This document shows, piece by piece, positions 1 through 8,690 of a DNA stretch of 64,000 nt (the stretch's first letter is position 1; every line of letters starts with the position of its first letter). The DNA is taken from contig NZ_JABAHZ010000002.1 in assembly GCF_012641265.1 (NCBI RefSeq), positions 496,001 to 560,000 on the forward strand, given 5' to 3'. The notes under the pieces are model-generated. The model saw nothing but the letters and a program-made list of their open reading frames with translations. It was not told the origin of the DNA and did not search any database. Made by a program: the position numbers and the translations under genes. This stretch comes from Chitinophaga eiseniae (GTDB taxonomy: Bacteria > Bacteroidota > Bacteroidia > Chitinophagales > Chitinophagaceae).

Positions 1-333
1 ATGAAGGAAAGAGGGATCCCCCATGCCTTTTACAAATAACGCAGTATCATTTTCATAGTAACGGGCTGCGGGAAGTGAGTCTCCCAGCAACGTCATCCCG
101 GCATACAGGGAAAAGATCTTCATATTGGAGGCAGGGGTGAAATATTTATCGTCCTGGTATTGATACCAGTATTTGCCAGTAGCGGGTTCATAGATGCAAA
201 TACCGGCATGAGCCTGTTCCATAGGCGTTTTATGCAACAACTCCGTTTCCGCCCATTTTTTGATGGCTGCTGTTTGTGCCGCAGCAGGTGTTAGTATCCA
301 GGGGAAGATAAGCAGGAAGAAAAGTCTTTTCAT
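1..333 (-). CDS. dacB: D-alanyl-D-alanine carboxypeptidase/endopeptidase, PBP4 (peptidase S13) family, partial
   Basis: This is the N-terminal 111 residues of a gene that continues beyond the left edge of the window. It starts at the ATG whose complement is at 331-333 and opens with a hydrophobic signal peptide ending near AAAQ (residue 20). Serine 69 and Lys 72 form the SxxK motif in PASNMK, the acylation site of penicillin-binding proteins, and the following MGDPSF stretch matches the strand after it in the S13 family. The full protein would cleave peptidoglycan cross-links or terminal D-Ala in the periplasm. Family assignment rests on the SxxK context only, because the KTG and SxN motifs lie outside the window. 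Confidence 0.75.
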   Translation of the reverse strand, partial: MKRLFFLLIFPWILTPAAAQTAAIKKWAETELLHKTPMEQAHAGICIYEPATGKYWYQYQDDKYFTPASNMKIFSLYAGMTLLGDSLPAARYYENDTALFVKGMGDPSFLH

Positions 334-354
334 AGGCGGAATTTACAAAATGAA

Positions 355-404
355 TCAGGGATTTGTGAGAAGAACTATGACTGGTTCCTCCCACAAATCC
401 CTGA
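355..404 (-). terminator. 13-bp hairpin downstream of the Gfo/Idh/MocA gene
   Basis: The arms 355-367 and 392-404 are perfect reverse complements (13 bp) around a 24-nt loop. The hairpin sits in the 97-bp gap between two minus-strand genes, 27 bp after the stop of the upstream one. The downstream side on the minus strand is only weakly T-rich, so terminator function is inferred. Confidence 0.5.
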
Positions 405-430
405 CCTGTTTAAAATGGCTGTATTACTTA

Positions 431-1762
431 TCAGGTAAAATATTTGGTAATACCTGGTTTTGCATAAGCATAATTACCTGATGCATCCGGCATTACTGGC
501 GGTTCTGCATCAAACGCGTATCTTTTCGGATGTATATCCAGGCCTGAGTTCAGCGCCACGTTCCAGTCAATTACCTGGCCGGAATAAGTAGCCAAACGGC
601 CTATGATGGCAGAAAGTGTGGTATGGGCCCCTCTTTCTGCATCCGCAAATTTGTACTCTCCTTTCGCGATGGCAGCAAACAGCTCATCGTGCTCCGTCTG
701 GTAAGGATTGTTTTCTTTCTTTTTATCAAACTGGTACAATACCTTTCCCTTGTGATCTACAATGGTGCCCTTGTCGCAGTAGATCCGGCCCTTTGTACCT
801 ACGATTTCTTCATCTACCTTGCTCGGCGCGTCTTTCCAGTGGCGGCACTGGCTATTCATTACTACGCCGTTGGCATAACGGTATTCTACATAGTGGTGAT
901 CAAAAATTTCACCGTATTCTTTGCCGGTACGTACGGCGCGGCCGCCCATACCACTGGCTGTTACAGGAGTGGCGCCCATAAACCAGTTACCTACGTCGAT
1001 ATTGTGAATATGTTGCTCTACGATATGATCCCCGCAAAGCCAGTTGAAATAATACCAGTTACGCATCTGGTATTCCATTTCAGTGTATTCGGGTTTACGC
1101 GGCTTTACCCACAGTGCCCCCTGGTTCCACCATACCTGTGCAGAAAGCATGTCTCCGATGATACCATCCTGGAAGCGTTTGTACAGCTCGCGATAGGAGT
1201 TCTGGTAGCGGCGTTGTAAGCCCACTACTACGTTCAGTTTTTTAGTTTTGGCCAGTGCGGCTGCTTCCAGTACTTTTTTAATGCCGGCAGGATCAGTAGC
1301 TACTGGCTTTTCCATAAACACGTGTTTACCCTGTTTAATGGCCTCTTCGAAATGAATAGGTCGGAAACCGGGAGGGGTAGCCAATATCACTACATCGGCG
1401 AGCGCTATGGCTTGTTTATATGCATCAAAGCCAATGAACTTATTGCCTTCCGGTACATTTACACGGTCGGCTTTATCGCCCAGGGCGTCTTTAATATTGT
1501 CATAGCTGTCTTTCAGTCTGTCGGGGAAGGCATCTGCCATCGCTACCAGCTGCACATTTTCTTTTGTGCTGAGTGCCTGGGTAGCTGCGCCTGTACCGCG
1601 GCCACCGCAGCCGATCAACGCAATTTTAATCACGCCGTTGGCGCCGGAAAAGAAGTTAGCTTTAGATAAGAGGGGCATTGCCAGCAATCCCCCTGCGAGT
1701 AAGGTGGTTTGCTTTACGAATTCGCGGCGACCCTCACCGTGGAATTTGTTTTCGTTGCTCAT
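431..1762 (-). CDS. Gfo/Idh/MocA family oxidoreductase with TAT-type leader
   Basis: A 443-residue NAD(P)-dependent oxidoreductase of the Gfo/Idh/MocA family. The N-terminus carries a twin-arginine-like leader (GRREFVKQ followed by a hydrophobic run), so export is likely. A Rossmann nucleotide-binding motif, GCGGRGTG, lies near residue 52 and the family EKP motif near residue 153. Such proteins usually oxidise or epimerise sugars or inositols; the substrate cannot be read from sequence. It is followed upstream on the same strand by a secreted SUMF1-domain protein and, divergently, by an exported TIM-barrel isomerase, a grouping that suggests periplasmic sugar-derivative metabolism. Confidence 0.9.
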   Translation of the reverse strand: MSNENKFHGEGRREFVKQTTLLAGGLLAMPLLSKANFFSGANGVIKIALIGCGGRGTGAATQALSTKENVQLVAMADAFPDRLKDSYDNIKDALGDKADRVNVPEGNKFIGFDAYKQAIALADVVILATPPGFRPIHFEEAIKQGKHVFMEKPVATDPAGIKKVLEAAALAKTKKLNVVVGLQRRYQNSYRELYKRFQDGIIGDMLSAQVWWNQGALWVKPRKPEYTEMEYQMRNWYYFNWLCGDHIVEQHIHNIDVGNWFMGATPVTASGMGGRAVRTGKEYGEIFDHHYVEYRYANGVVMNSQCRHWKDAPSKVDEEIVGTKGRIYCDKGTIVDHKGKVLYQFDKKKENNPYQTEHDELFAAIAKGEYKFADAERGAHTTLSAIIGRLATYSGQVIDWNVALNSGLDIHPKRYAFDAEPPVMPDASGNYAYAKPGITKYFT

Positions 1763-1806
1763 AAATGAATAAAATGTTTTTTAGATTTTTAGGATGATAA
1801 TCTAGT

Positions 1807-2772
1807 CTAGCGTGCACCTTTATATTTCGCGATAATATCTGCAAAAAACTGTTTGGCTTCTTCTTCAGAAGGTTGTTTCACCGGCCGTATGATCCTGAAA
1901 CCCACAAAAGGCGCATCGGCATTCCACCAGGAGCTTTTGGGGATCTGGGGATCACGGCGATTCCATATCGGATCTGATTTTAACCGGGCAGCGCTGCGCA
2001 GCAATACAGCATCGTCCTGGTAACTACCTCCTTTCAATAAGCGTGGCGTTTTAGCAGTTGGTATGGTCCAGGGATCTTTGTCCTTAGCATTGGCCACGCC
2101 ATTTTCGTCATATTGATCCAGTGTCCATTCTTCTACGTTACCGAGCATATCGTATAAGCCCCATGCGTTGGGCTTCAGCTGGCCTACCTTGTGATATTTC
2201 TGTTCGCTATTGCCGCTAAACCAGGCATAGTCCTTCAGTTGAGCTGCATCAGCACCGAAAGGATAAGCCGTAGTGGCACCGGCCCTGCAGGCATATTCCC
2301 ATTCTGCTGCTGTGGGCAGGCGATAAAATACGCCAGTTTTGGTGTACAGCCATTGACAATACATCAGGGCGCCATACTGGCTCATACTGTTGGCCGGGAA
2401 ACCGCCTGCCTTCCCCATTCCTAAAGTAAGATCAATATATGGAGGGCTGGGGCGGGTCATGCCATCAGGTACGGGTGTTTTATCTTTTTCAGCATCTGCG
2501 TATACATCATATTCATCGAAAGTGACTTCAGTAGCACCCATCCAGAAATCGGAAACCTGAACCGTTTTGGCTGGTCCTTCATCATTCTTCCTGCCCTTTT
2601 CACCGGCCGGACTACCCAGGGTAAAGCTGCCGCCTTTAATGGGTACCATTTTAAAACTGACATCGGTTCCTGGAATCTGTTGGCTGTATGGTTCAAATGC
2701 CGTTTTGGTTTGTGCGATAACAACCTGGCTGAGCAGTCCGCTCAGTAGTAAGGTCACATGCGATTTAGTCAT
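1807..2772 (-). CDS. secreted formylglycine-generating-enzyme-like (SUMF1) protein
   Basis: A 321-residue protein with a signal peptide (cleavage near VVIAQ) and an FGE-sulfatase/SUMF1 fold. Recognisable landmarks are the MVPIKGGSFTLGS entry strand, the RLPTAAEWEYACRAG motif, the WGLYDMLGNVEEW motif and the C-terminal LLKGGSY...GFRIIR. These proteins range from sulfatase-activating enzymes to structural or lectin-like proteins such as the gliding-motility GldK family. No sulfatase is visible nearby, so a catalytic role is not supported here. The gene lies 44 bp upstream of the Gfo/Idh/MocA gene on the same strand and may be co-transcribed with it. Confidence 0.88.
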   Translation of the reverse strand: MTKSHVTLLLSGLLSQVVIAQTKTAFEPYSQQIPGTDVSFKMVPIKGGSFTLGSPAGEKGRKNDEGPAKTVQVSDFWMGATEVTFDEYDVYADAEKDKTPVPDGMTRPSPPYIDLTLGMGKAGGFPANSMSQYGALMYCQWLYTKTGVFYRLPTAAEWEYACRAGATTAYPFGADAAQLKDYAWFSGNSEQKYHKVGQLKPNAWGLYDMLGNVEEWTLDQYDENGVANAKDKDPWTIPTAKTPRLLKGGSYQDDAVLLRSAARLKSDPIWNRRDPQIPKSSWWNADAPFVGFRIIRPVKQPSEEEAKQFFADIIAKYKGAR

Positions 2773-2942
2773 CTATAGCGTGATTGAGAATATGAGGAGT
2801 GAATTTAAAAAAAACTAATCTGGAATGCAATCTTTTTTGATGAATGCGGGAAATGGCTGATGAATTGAAAATTTTTCACAGATATTAGCATTTCCTTATA
2901 AAACCTATTAAATTTAGCTTCCGGAGAATAAAATTCAACGTT

Positions 2943-3875
2943 ATGGAAAGAAGACAATTTCTGCAAAACGGTACCCTGGCGGGCATTTCCGCGCTCGCAT
3001 TAGGCGGCCTTACCAATGCCGCACAGGCAGCTACCGGCCATCCTCAAGCTGCTGCTGGCAAGACATTCAACCTGAATTACGCCCCGCATGATGGCATGTT
3101 TAAAAACAGCGCCAAAAGCGATGATTTTCTTGACCAGATAAAATTCATGTATGATCAGGGCTTCCGGGCTATCGAAGATAACGGAATGCTGGGGCGTCCC
3201 GCTGCTGAACAAGCTAAAATAGGTGATTTGCTGGCCAAGCTCGGTATGCAGATGGGCGTTTTTGTGGTGGATACCGGCAACAACTGGAAAACGTCGCTGA
3301 CCACCGGCAAGCAGGAATTCAAAGATGCTTTTATAAAAACCTGTAAAGACAGCGTGGAAACAGCCAAACGCTGCAACGCCAAATGGGCGACCGTTGTTCC
3401 CGGCTACTTCGAGCGCAATCTGCCTATGGGTATACAAACCGCTCACGTTGTAGATGCACTCCGCGCCGGAGCTGAAATATTTGAACCACATGGATTGGTA
3501 ATGGTACTGGAACCATTGAGTGATAATGCAGACCTGTTTCTGCGTACTGCCGAACAAACCTTTGAAATCTGTAAAGCAGTAAAAAGTCCTTCCTGCAAAA
3601 TCTTATATGATCTCTACCATATGCAACGCAATACCGGCAACCTGATTCCTGTAATGGATATGTGCTGGGACGAAATTGCTTATATACAGATCGGCGATAA
3701 CCCTGGTCGTAAAGAACCTGGCTCCGGCGAAGTCAACTATAAAAACATCTTTAAACATCTCCATCAAAAGGGATTTAAAGGTGTATTAGGAATGGAGCAC
3801 GGTATGGTTGGAAAAGGCACTGATGGCGAATCCGCTCTGATTAAAGCTTACAGAGACGCCGACAACTTCCTGTAA
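2943..3875 (+). CDS. hydroxypyruvate isomerase-like TIM-barrel protein with TAT leader
   Basis: A 310-residue sugar phosphate isomerase/epimerase of the xylose-isomerase-like TIM-barrel superfamily. The N-terminus MERRQFLQNGTLAGISALALGG is a Tat-type leader, so the enzyme is probably periplasmic. Barrel landmarks include VLEPLS (metal-binding Glu on a strand), LYDLYHMQ, and the terminal GVLGMEHG. Closest annotated relatives are hydroxypyruvate isomerases (Hyi-like), but substrate cannot be assigned. It is divergent from the SUMF1 gene. Its stop codon is the first part of a 35-bp hairpin. Confidence 0.85.
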   Translation: MERRQFLQNGTLAGISALALGGLTNAAQAATGHPQAAAGKTFNLNYAPHDGMFKNSAKSDDFLDQIKFMYDQGFRAIEDNGMLGRPAAEQAKIGDLLAKLGMQMGVFVVDTGNNWKTSLTTGKQEFKDAFIKTCKDSVETAKRCNAKWATVVPGYFERNLPMGIQTAHVVDALRAGAEIFEPHGLVMVLEPLSDNADLFLRTAEQTFEICKAVKSPSCKILYDLYHMQRNTGNLIPVMDMCWDEIAYIQIGDNPGRKEPGSGEVNYKNIFKHLHQKGFKGVLGMEHGMVGKGTDGESALIKAYRDADNFL

Positions 3876-3970
3876 AGCAGAAAGAAAAAAGCTATTGTGG
3901 AGATTGATTTTAGCGAATACTTGAAAATCGCTTTTATCAATCTCCACAATAGCTTTTTTCTTTCTGCTTT
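3874..3970. terminator. very long perfect hairpin (35-bp stem)
   Basis: Arms 3874-3908 and 3936-3970 are perfect reverse complements over 35 bp with a 27-nt loop; the left arm starts inside the TAA stop of the preceding gene. The outer part pairs an A-rich 5' arm with a T-rich 3' arm and is followed by another T-rich stretch ending in TTTTTT at about 3987. It should terminate the upstream transcript. The stem is much longer than a usual intrinsic terminator. Confidence 0.75.
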
Positions 3971-4016
3971 CCGCTTTCTGCTTTTTTCGGTAACTTAACT
4001 AGTAAATCAATCTGCC

Positions 4017-4367
4017 ATGGGTTTCTTAATCCGCATACTAGTTAGTGCATTCGCCGCCATGTTAACCGCTTACCTGCTAAAACCGGCCGTAAAAGTAGAT
4101 GACTTTATTACTGCACTGATACTCGCCCTGGTCTTAGCGGTATTAAATGCTTTGGTAAGACCGCTATTGGTAATCCTTACTTTTCCTGTTACCATTCTTA
4201 CGCTCGGGCTTTTCCTGTTTGTAATCAATGCCCTCATTATTTTGCTGGCCGCCAAGCTGGTCCCTGGATTTAAGGTCGACGGCTTTTGGTGGGCACTCCT
4301 CTTCAGTATTATCATGACCATCATTAATAGTATCCTGATCAATATTGCCGGTGGCAACCAGGATTAA
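4017..4367 (+). CDS. phage holin family IV-like small membrane protein (PF04020 type)
   Basis: A 116-residue protein made almost entirely of four hydrophobic helices, with the conserved AxxNxLVRPLLxxLTxPxxxLTLGLFxxxINAxxxxL signature of the mycobacterial-type four-TM holin superfamily. Despite the family name these are widespread chromosomal membrane proteins of unknown function, and nothing here points to a prophage. The gene ends 34 bp before the chosen start of the E1 dehydrogenase gene and may share a transcript with it. Confidence 0.85.
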   Translation: MGFLIRILVSAFAAMLTAYLLKPAVKVDDFITALILALVLAVLNALVRPLLVILTFPVTILTLGLFLFVINALIILLAAKLVPGFKVDGFWWALLFSIIMTIINSILINIAGGNQD

Positions 4368-4401
4368 TTCCGTCTTTATCGCCTGTAAAAACGTTGGCTA
4401 T

Positions 4402-6375
4402 ATGCATTTTGACCGGTCAAACCTGAGCGATGCACAATTGATATCGTTCTACAAAGCCTTGGTATTTCCTCGTTTGATAGAGGAAAAAATGTTGTTGTTA
4501 CTACGGCAGGGAAAGATCAGCAAGTGGTTTTCCGGCATCGGACAGGAAGCCATTGCTGTAGGCGCCACCCTGGCGCTGGAATCAGACGAATGGATATTGC
4601 CACTGCACCGCAATCTTGGCGTATTTACCACCCGTGAAATGCCACTGGATAAACTCCTGCTGCAATGGCAGGGCAGCGAACATGGCTATAGCAACGGCCG
4701 GGAGCGGTCTTTCCATTTCGGTAGCCGCGAACATCATATCTGTGGCATGATTTCGCACCTGGGCCCCCAGTTATCCATCGCCGATGGCATTGCACTTGCG
4801 CATCAATTGAAAAAAGAAAAGAAAGTATCGCTGGCTTTTACCGGCGAAGGCGGCACCAGTGAAGGAGAATTCCACGAGGCATTGAATGTGGCCGCCGTAT
4901 GGGGTTTGCCCGTTATCTTTCTTGTAGAAAATAATGGCTATGGCTTAAGCACTCCCGTTGCCGAACAATATCATTGCAAAAACCTGGTAGACAAAGCCAT
5001 CGGATACGGTATGGAGGGGGTGCAGGTAGATGGTAACAACCTGCTGGAAGTATACCAGACAATAGGTACTGCCAGAGCTTATGCTATCCAGGAGCAAAAA
5101 CCGGTGCTGATAGAAGCGATGACTTTTCGCATGCGCGGTCATGAAGAAGCCAGCGGCGTTAAGTATGTACCCCCGGCCTTGTTTGAAGAGTGGGCTAAGA
5201 AAGACCCGATCAGGCAATATGAGACCTTCCTCGAGGAATCGGGCCTACTGTCGGCTTCCGACATGACAAACATCCGTGATGCCCTGCGCCAGCATATAGA
5301 AACGGATGTAGCCAAGGGATTAGCAGATATGCCCATCCGGGCTGACACCAGGAAAGAATTGGCCGATGTATACGCGCCGGCGCCGGCGGTAATCTCCGCT
5401 ACAGGCGCCTCTTCCGAAAAACGCTTTATCAACGCCATCACGGAAGGGCTCACCCAAGCCATGGAAAAGCATCCCGAGCTGATCCTGATGGGGCAGGATA
5501 TTGCCGAATATGGCGGCGCCTTTAAAATTACCGAGGGACTTGTGGCCCGCTTTGGCAAAGACAGGGTGCGCAATACCCCGCTCTGTGAAAGTGCTATTAT
5601 CGGTACTGCGCTGGGCTTAGCCCTCGCAGGCTTCAAAAGCATGGTGGAAATGCAGTTTGCCGACTTTGTTTCCTGTGGATTCAACCAGATTGTGAATAAC
5701 CTGGCCAAGATCCACTACCGCTGGGGCCAGCCGGCCGACGTGGTGATCCGGATGCCCGCCGGTGGCGGTGTGGGCGCCGGTCCCTTCCACTCTCAAAGCA
5801 ATGAAGCCTGGTTTACACATATCCCCGGTCTCAAAGTAGTGTATCCCTCCTCCCCGGAAGATGCCAAAGGCTTGCTCACCGCGGCTATTGCAGACCCCAA
5901 CCCCGTCATGTACTTTGAGCATAAAGCCCTGTATCGTAGTATCAGCGGTCATGTACCAGAAAATTATTATACCACAGAGATAGGGAAAGCTTCACTGATA
6001 CAGTCAGGAGAGGATATCAGCATTATTACCTATGGCAGCGGGGTTCATTGGGCGTTGGAGTATGCCGCCCTGCACCCGGAAGTATCACTGGGCATTCTTG
6101 ATCTCCGGACGCTCCTGCCATTGGACTATCCGGCCATACAGGCCATGGTGGCGGCTAGCGGAAAAGTGCTGGTACTCCATGAAGATACCCTCACCGGCGG
6201 CTTCGGCGCAGAAATCAGCGCTTGGATTGCCGAACACTGCTTCCACCAGCTCGATGCACCGGTGATGCGTTGCGCCAGCCTGGACACTCCCATCCCCTTT
6301 GCAGGCGCCCTGGAAAAAAATTTTCTCGCCAAATCAAGACTGGATCAATGTATACAGCAATTAATGACATGGTAA
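4402..6375 (+). CDS. fused 2-oxoacid dehydrogenase E1 alpha/beta subunit (2-oxoisovalerate dehydrogenase type)
   Basis: A 657-residue thiamine diphosphate enzyme in which the E1 alpha and beta chains are joined, a form common in Bacteroidota. The alpha half (to about residue 330) contains the ThDP motif GEGGTSEGEFHEALN followed by NNGYGLS. The beta half begins near RFINAITEGLTQAM and contains EYGGAFKITEGL, ADFVSCGFNQIVNNLAK and the C-terminal transketolase domain HEDTLTGGFGAEI. It would decarboxylate branched-chain 2-oxoacids, feeding branched-chain acyl-CoA to iso-fatty acid synthesis, with E2 and E3 encoded elsewhere. I chose the ATG at 4402 because the frame upstream overlaps the preceding gene. 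Confidence 0.92.
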   Translation: MHFDRSNLSDAQLISFYKALVFPRLIEEKMLLLLRQGKISKWFSGIGQEAIAVGATLALESDEWILPLHRNLGVFTTREMPLDKLLLQWQGSEHGYSNGRERSFHFGSREHHICGMISHLGPQLSIADGIALAHQLKKEKKVSLAFTGEGGTSEGEFHEALNVAAVWGLPVIFLVENNGYGLSTPVAEQYHCKNLVDKAIGYGMEGVQVDGNNLLEVYQTIGTARAYAIQEQKPVLIEAMTFRMRGHEEASGVKYVPPALFEEWAKKDPIRQYETFLEESGLLSASDMTNIRDALRQHIETDVAKGLADMPIRADTRKELADVYAPAPAVISATGASSEKRFINAITEGLTQAMEKHPELILMGQDIAEYGGAFKITEGLVARFGKDRVRNTPLCESAIIGTALGLALAGFKSMVEMQFADFVSCGFNQIVNNLAKIHYRWGQPADVVIRMPAGGGVGAGPFHSQSNEAWFTHIPGLKVVYPSSPEDAKGLLTAAIADPNPVMYFEHKALYRSISGHVPENYYTTEIGKASLIQSGEDISIITYGSGVHWALEYAALHPEVSLGILDLRTLLPLDYPAIQAMVAASGKVLVLHEDTLTGGFGAEISAWIAEHCFHQLDAPVMRCASLDTPIPFAGALEKNFLAKSRLDQCIQQLMTW

Positions 6376-6445
6376 CAGCTCCTTTGATTGGGAATTTGAC
6401 CCGAATGATTTAATTTGCACCCGGAATAATATAAATCATTATACA

Positions 6446-6589
6446 ATGCTGACGAATCTTTTAACAGTTGTACACACCACCAACTTCTACAAAATTGGAG
6501 ATGGTATTGGCCACTTCCTGGCTCCGGTAGCTATTATCGTTTTTGCTGCTATGTTTATCTACGCCTGGGTAAAGTACGCCAAGCTCTAA
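6446..6589 (+). CDS. 47-residue single-span membrane protein
   Basis: A short open frame with ATG at 6446 and TAA at 6587 encodes 47 residues. It has a hydrophilic start (MLTNLLTVVHTTNFYKIGDG), a single hydrophobic helix (LAPVAIIVFAAMFIYAW) and a short positive tail (KYAKL), so an N-out, C-in membrane topology is likely. It lies 70 bp after the E1 gene, is preceded by a promoter-like TTAATTTG at 6410-6417, and is followed directly by a strong terminator, which supports a real transcription unit. Function unknown. Confidence 0.6.
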   Translation: MLTNLLTVVHTTNFYKIGDGIGHFLAPVAIIVFAAMFIYAWVKYAKL

Positions 6590-6620
6590 TCACATCGCTT
6601 TTTTACATCGCACTATAGTC

Positions 6621-6651
6621 AAAAAGGCTTCCCTCAACAGGAAGCCTTTTT
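6621..6651 (+). terminator. intrinsic terminator
   Basis: Arms 6621-6632 and 6640-6651 form a perfect 12-bp stem with a 7-nt loop, with A5 and T5 tracts at the outer ends. It follows the 47-residue membrane protein and faces the minus-strand macro-domain gene, so it may act in both directions. Confidence 0.85.
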
Positions 6652-6691
6652 GCATTTGTACCCGAACCAGTATAATCCCCTTTGCAGGGAA

Positions 6692-7234
6692 TCATTCCTC
6701 TGGCCTTATATGCTGGTTATAATACTGCTCGGTATAGCGCAAATTTTCATCATCATAGCATACGAGGATTACCTCCTCTATGTCGCTATGCTCCTCCAGG
6801 TAAGTTACAATCGTATTCATGGCAATACTGGCGGCCAGTTCCTTCGGAAAATGGTAGATCCCTGTGCTAATATTGGGAAACGCGATAGTGGCAAGGTGAT
6901 GCCGGGACGCCAGTTCCAGTGAATGCCGGTAACAGTTGGCCAGTAGCGTCACTTCATTGTTATCGCCACCGTTCCAAACCGGGCCCACTGTATGTATTAC
7001 GTGTTTTGCCGGAAGGCGGCCTGCAGTGGTAATCACTGCATTGCCCGTTTTACAGCCCCCCTGCCGCGCTACAATTGCTCTGCAATCATTCAGGATATCT
7101 GGGCCTCCGGCGCGATGAATGGCTCCATCTACACCGCCCCCACCCAGCAACGATGAGTTAGCCGCGTTAACAATAGCATCTGCTTTTATTTTAGTGATAT
7201 CGCCTTTTACAATACGGATCTTTCGGTATGCCAT
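6692..7234 (-). CDS. macro domain protein (O-acetyl-ADP-ribose deacetylase type)
   Basis: A 180-residue stand-alone macro domain. Signature elements are [30 protein letters not shown] near the N-terminus, the [12 protein letters not shown] strand, [12 protein letters not shown] and [13 protein letters not shown]. These match the MacroD/YmdB group, which hydrolyses O-acetyl-ADP-ribose or removes mono-ADP-ribose from proteins or nucleic acid ends in the cytoplasm. The gene begins 3 bp after the stop of a NYN-domain gene, so the two are almost certainly one operon. Confidence 0.93.
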   Translation of the reverse strand: MAYRKIRIVKGDITKIKADAIVNAANSSLLGGGGVDGAIHRAGGPDILNDCRAIVARQGGCKTGNAVITTAGRLPAKHVIHTVGPVWNGGDNNEVTLLANCYRHSLELASRHHLATIAFPNISTGIYHFPKELAASIAMNTIVTYLEEHSDIEEVILVCYDDENLRYTEQYYNQHIRPEE

Positions 7235-7237
7235 AGG

Positions 7238-8008
7238 TTAAACAGTTCTTACATATACAAGCTTCCCGGTTTTCTTTCCACTTTCCCGGATATCAATTTC
7301 GAAATTCGGAAAACTCTTGAGCAACTGCAACAGTTTATTAAATCCATAGTTACGGGAGTCGAAGTCGGGCTTTTTCTTTAATAACAGGTTCCCCAACTCG
7401 CCCAGGTAAGCCCAGCCATCTTCATCTGCAATATCGTTGATACTGGTGGATATCAATGCCAGTAGCTGTTTGTCTGCTTTACTGATACTATTCCGCTTGG
7501 TTTTACCGGACTTAGGTTTGCCGGCATCGGTATCCGCGTCTGTATCATGGTCTGCTTTCTTTCTGACCTGTAATATTTCCAGGTAAATAAACTTATCGCA
7601 GGCAGCCCTGAAAGCGGTGGGCGTTTTTTGCTCACCCATGCCGTACACCCGCATACCAGCTTCCCGCAACCGGGTGGCTAACCGGGTAAAATCGCTGTCG
7701 CTCGATACCAGGCAAAAACCGTCTACACGTCCGGTATATAAAATGTCCATGGCATCTATAATCATGGCGGAGTCGGTAGCATTTTTTCCGGAGGTATAGC
7801 TATACTGCTGTATAGGCGTGATGGCATATTCTAATAATACGCTCTTCCACCCTACCACCGTGGGTTTGGTCCAGTCGCCATAAATTCTTTTGAAGGTGGG
7901 ATTGCCATATTTGGCTATTTCTTCCAGCATACCTTCTATGTTGTGATACGGTATATTATCGGCATCTATCAATACTGCCAGTCGAAGGTCGTTTGATGTG
8001 TTATCCAT
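7238..8008 (-). CDS. NYN-domain putative ribonuclease with C-terminal OST-HTH/LOTUS domain
   Basis: A 256-residue protein. Residues 1-150 form a NYN (LabA/PIN-like) nuclease domain with the acidic motifs LIDADNIPY and LVSSDSDFTRLA, plus GDWTKP and SGKNATDSAMIIDAMD. A basic linker (about 152-175) leads to an OST-HTH/LOTUS RNA-binding domain at the C-terminus (SKADKQLLALI to FEIDIRE). NYN proteins are metal-dependent RNases or RNA-binding regulators; LOTUS domains bind RNA, often G-rich or structured. The 3-bp gap to the macro-domain gene implies functional coupling with ADP-ribose chemistry. Target RNA unknown. Confidence 0.88.
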   Translation of the reverse strand: MDNTSNDLRLAVLIDADNIPYHNIEGMLEEIAKYGNPTFKRIYGDWTKPTVVGWKSVLLEYAITPIQQYSYTSGKNATDSAMIIDAMDILYTGRVDGFCLVSSDSDFTRLATRLREAGMRVYGMGEQKTPTAFRAACDKFIYLEILQVRKKADHDTDADTDAGKPKSGKTKRNSISKADKQLLALISTSINDIADEDGWAYLGELGNLLLKKKPDFDSRNYGFNKLLQLLKSFPNFEIDIRESGKKTGKLVYVRTV

Positions 8009-8040
8009 TGTTATGCTTTTTGGGATGACGGGGATACAAA

Positions 8041-8048
8041 CAAATGTA
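8041..8048 (-). promoter_or_regulatory. -7 element of the NYN-macro operon
   Basis: On the minus strand this reads TACATTTG, a perfect TAnnTTTG -7 box, 32 bp upstream of the NYN start codon. No well-spaced TTG -33 element was found, so the call is tentative. It abuts the dps terminator hairpin. Confidence 0.35.
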
Positions 8049-8055
8049 AATTAAA

Positions 8056-8092
8056 AACGTGTTAGCTACAGCAGTACTGCAACCAACACGTT
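8056..8092 (-). terminator. dps terminator
   Basis: AACGTGTT (8056-8063) pairs with AACACGTT (8085-8092), an 8-bp stem around a 21-nt loop that contains an internal GCAGTACTGC palindrome. On the minus strand it is followed by TTTTTAATTT, as expected for an intrinsic terminator 20 bp after the dps stop. Confidence 0.6.
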
Positions 8093-8112
8093 AGTAATAT
8101 TGCATAACATGA

Positions 8113-8583
8113 TTATTTGAGATAAGAACGGATCATCCATGCCAGCTTAAGGTGTTTTTGCAACATCTGGGTAGCAAAATCAGCAGCTCCTTTATCATGG
8201 TATTTCTCATCAAATTCATCGATCAGCCTACGCAGGTTACGGATAATAGTTTCATGATCATCCAGTAATTCCTGCAGTTGCTTCTTCTGATCATTGGAGT
8301 ATTCAGATTCCAGTAAATTAGTGAGTTTCAGCACGTCGGCATAACGCCCTTCCGCGTAATGTCCAATGGAACGGATGTATTCTGCAACGTCGTCTCCATA
8401 CTGCTCCAGTTCTTCGTATTGCTCTTCATAGAACTTGTGCATTTCCATAAAGTTGCTTCCTTCAATGTTCCAGTGAGAATTACGTGTTTTCGCATAAATC
8501 AACAATTCATCTGCGAGTACCTTATTCAATTCTAATGCAATCTTCTTTGTGTTTTCTGCTGAAACACCAATGTTTACTTTCAT
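8113..8583 (-). CDS. dps: Dps-family DNA-binding ferritin-like protein
   Basis: A 156-residue Dps/ferritin-like four-helix protein. The ferroxidase motif of the Dps family is clear in the first half: NSHWNIEGSNFMEMHKFYEEQYEEL and DDVAEYIRSIGHYAEG supply the His, Asp and Glu iron ligands at the dimer interface. It would assemble into a dodecamer that oxidises iron with peroxide and protects DNA. It is transcribed alone, divergent from the MFS gene, and has its own terminator. Confidence 0.95.
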   Translation of the reverse strand: MKVNIGVSAENTKKIALELNKVLADELLIYAKTRNSHWNIEGSNFMEMHKFYEEQYEELEQYGDDVAEYIRSIGHYAEGRYADVLKLTNLLESEYSNDQKKQLQELLDDHETIIRNLRRLIDEFDEKYHDKGAADFATQMLQKHLKLAWMIRSYLK

Positions 8584-8690
8584 ATCATTGAATTTTTTGG
8601 TTATTATAAATGTACAACTTTGAGAGTCCTATAAATATGATGACTATCATGATTTAACAGCCGGTTAATATAAACAGGCTATCTCCTGTT

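Noticed and set aside
4017-4367. Prophage remnant because of the holin-like protein
   Set aside because: This holin superfamily is common on bacterial chromosomes and no other phage gene is near; the same holds for 21095-21586.
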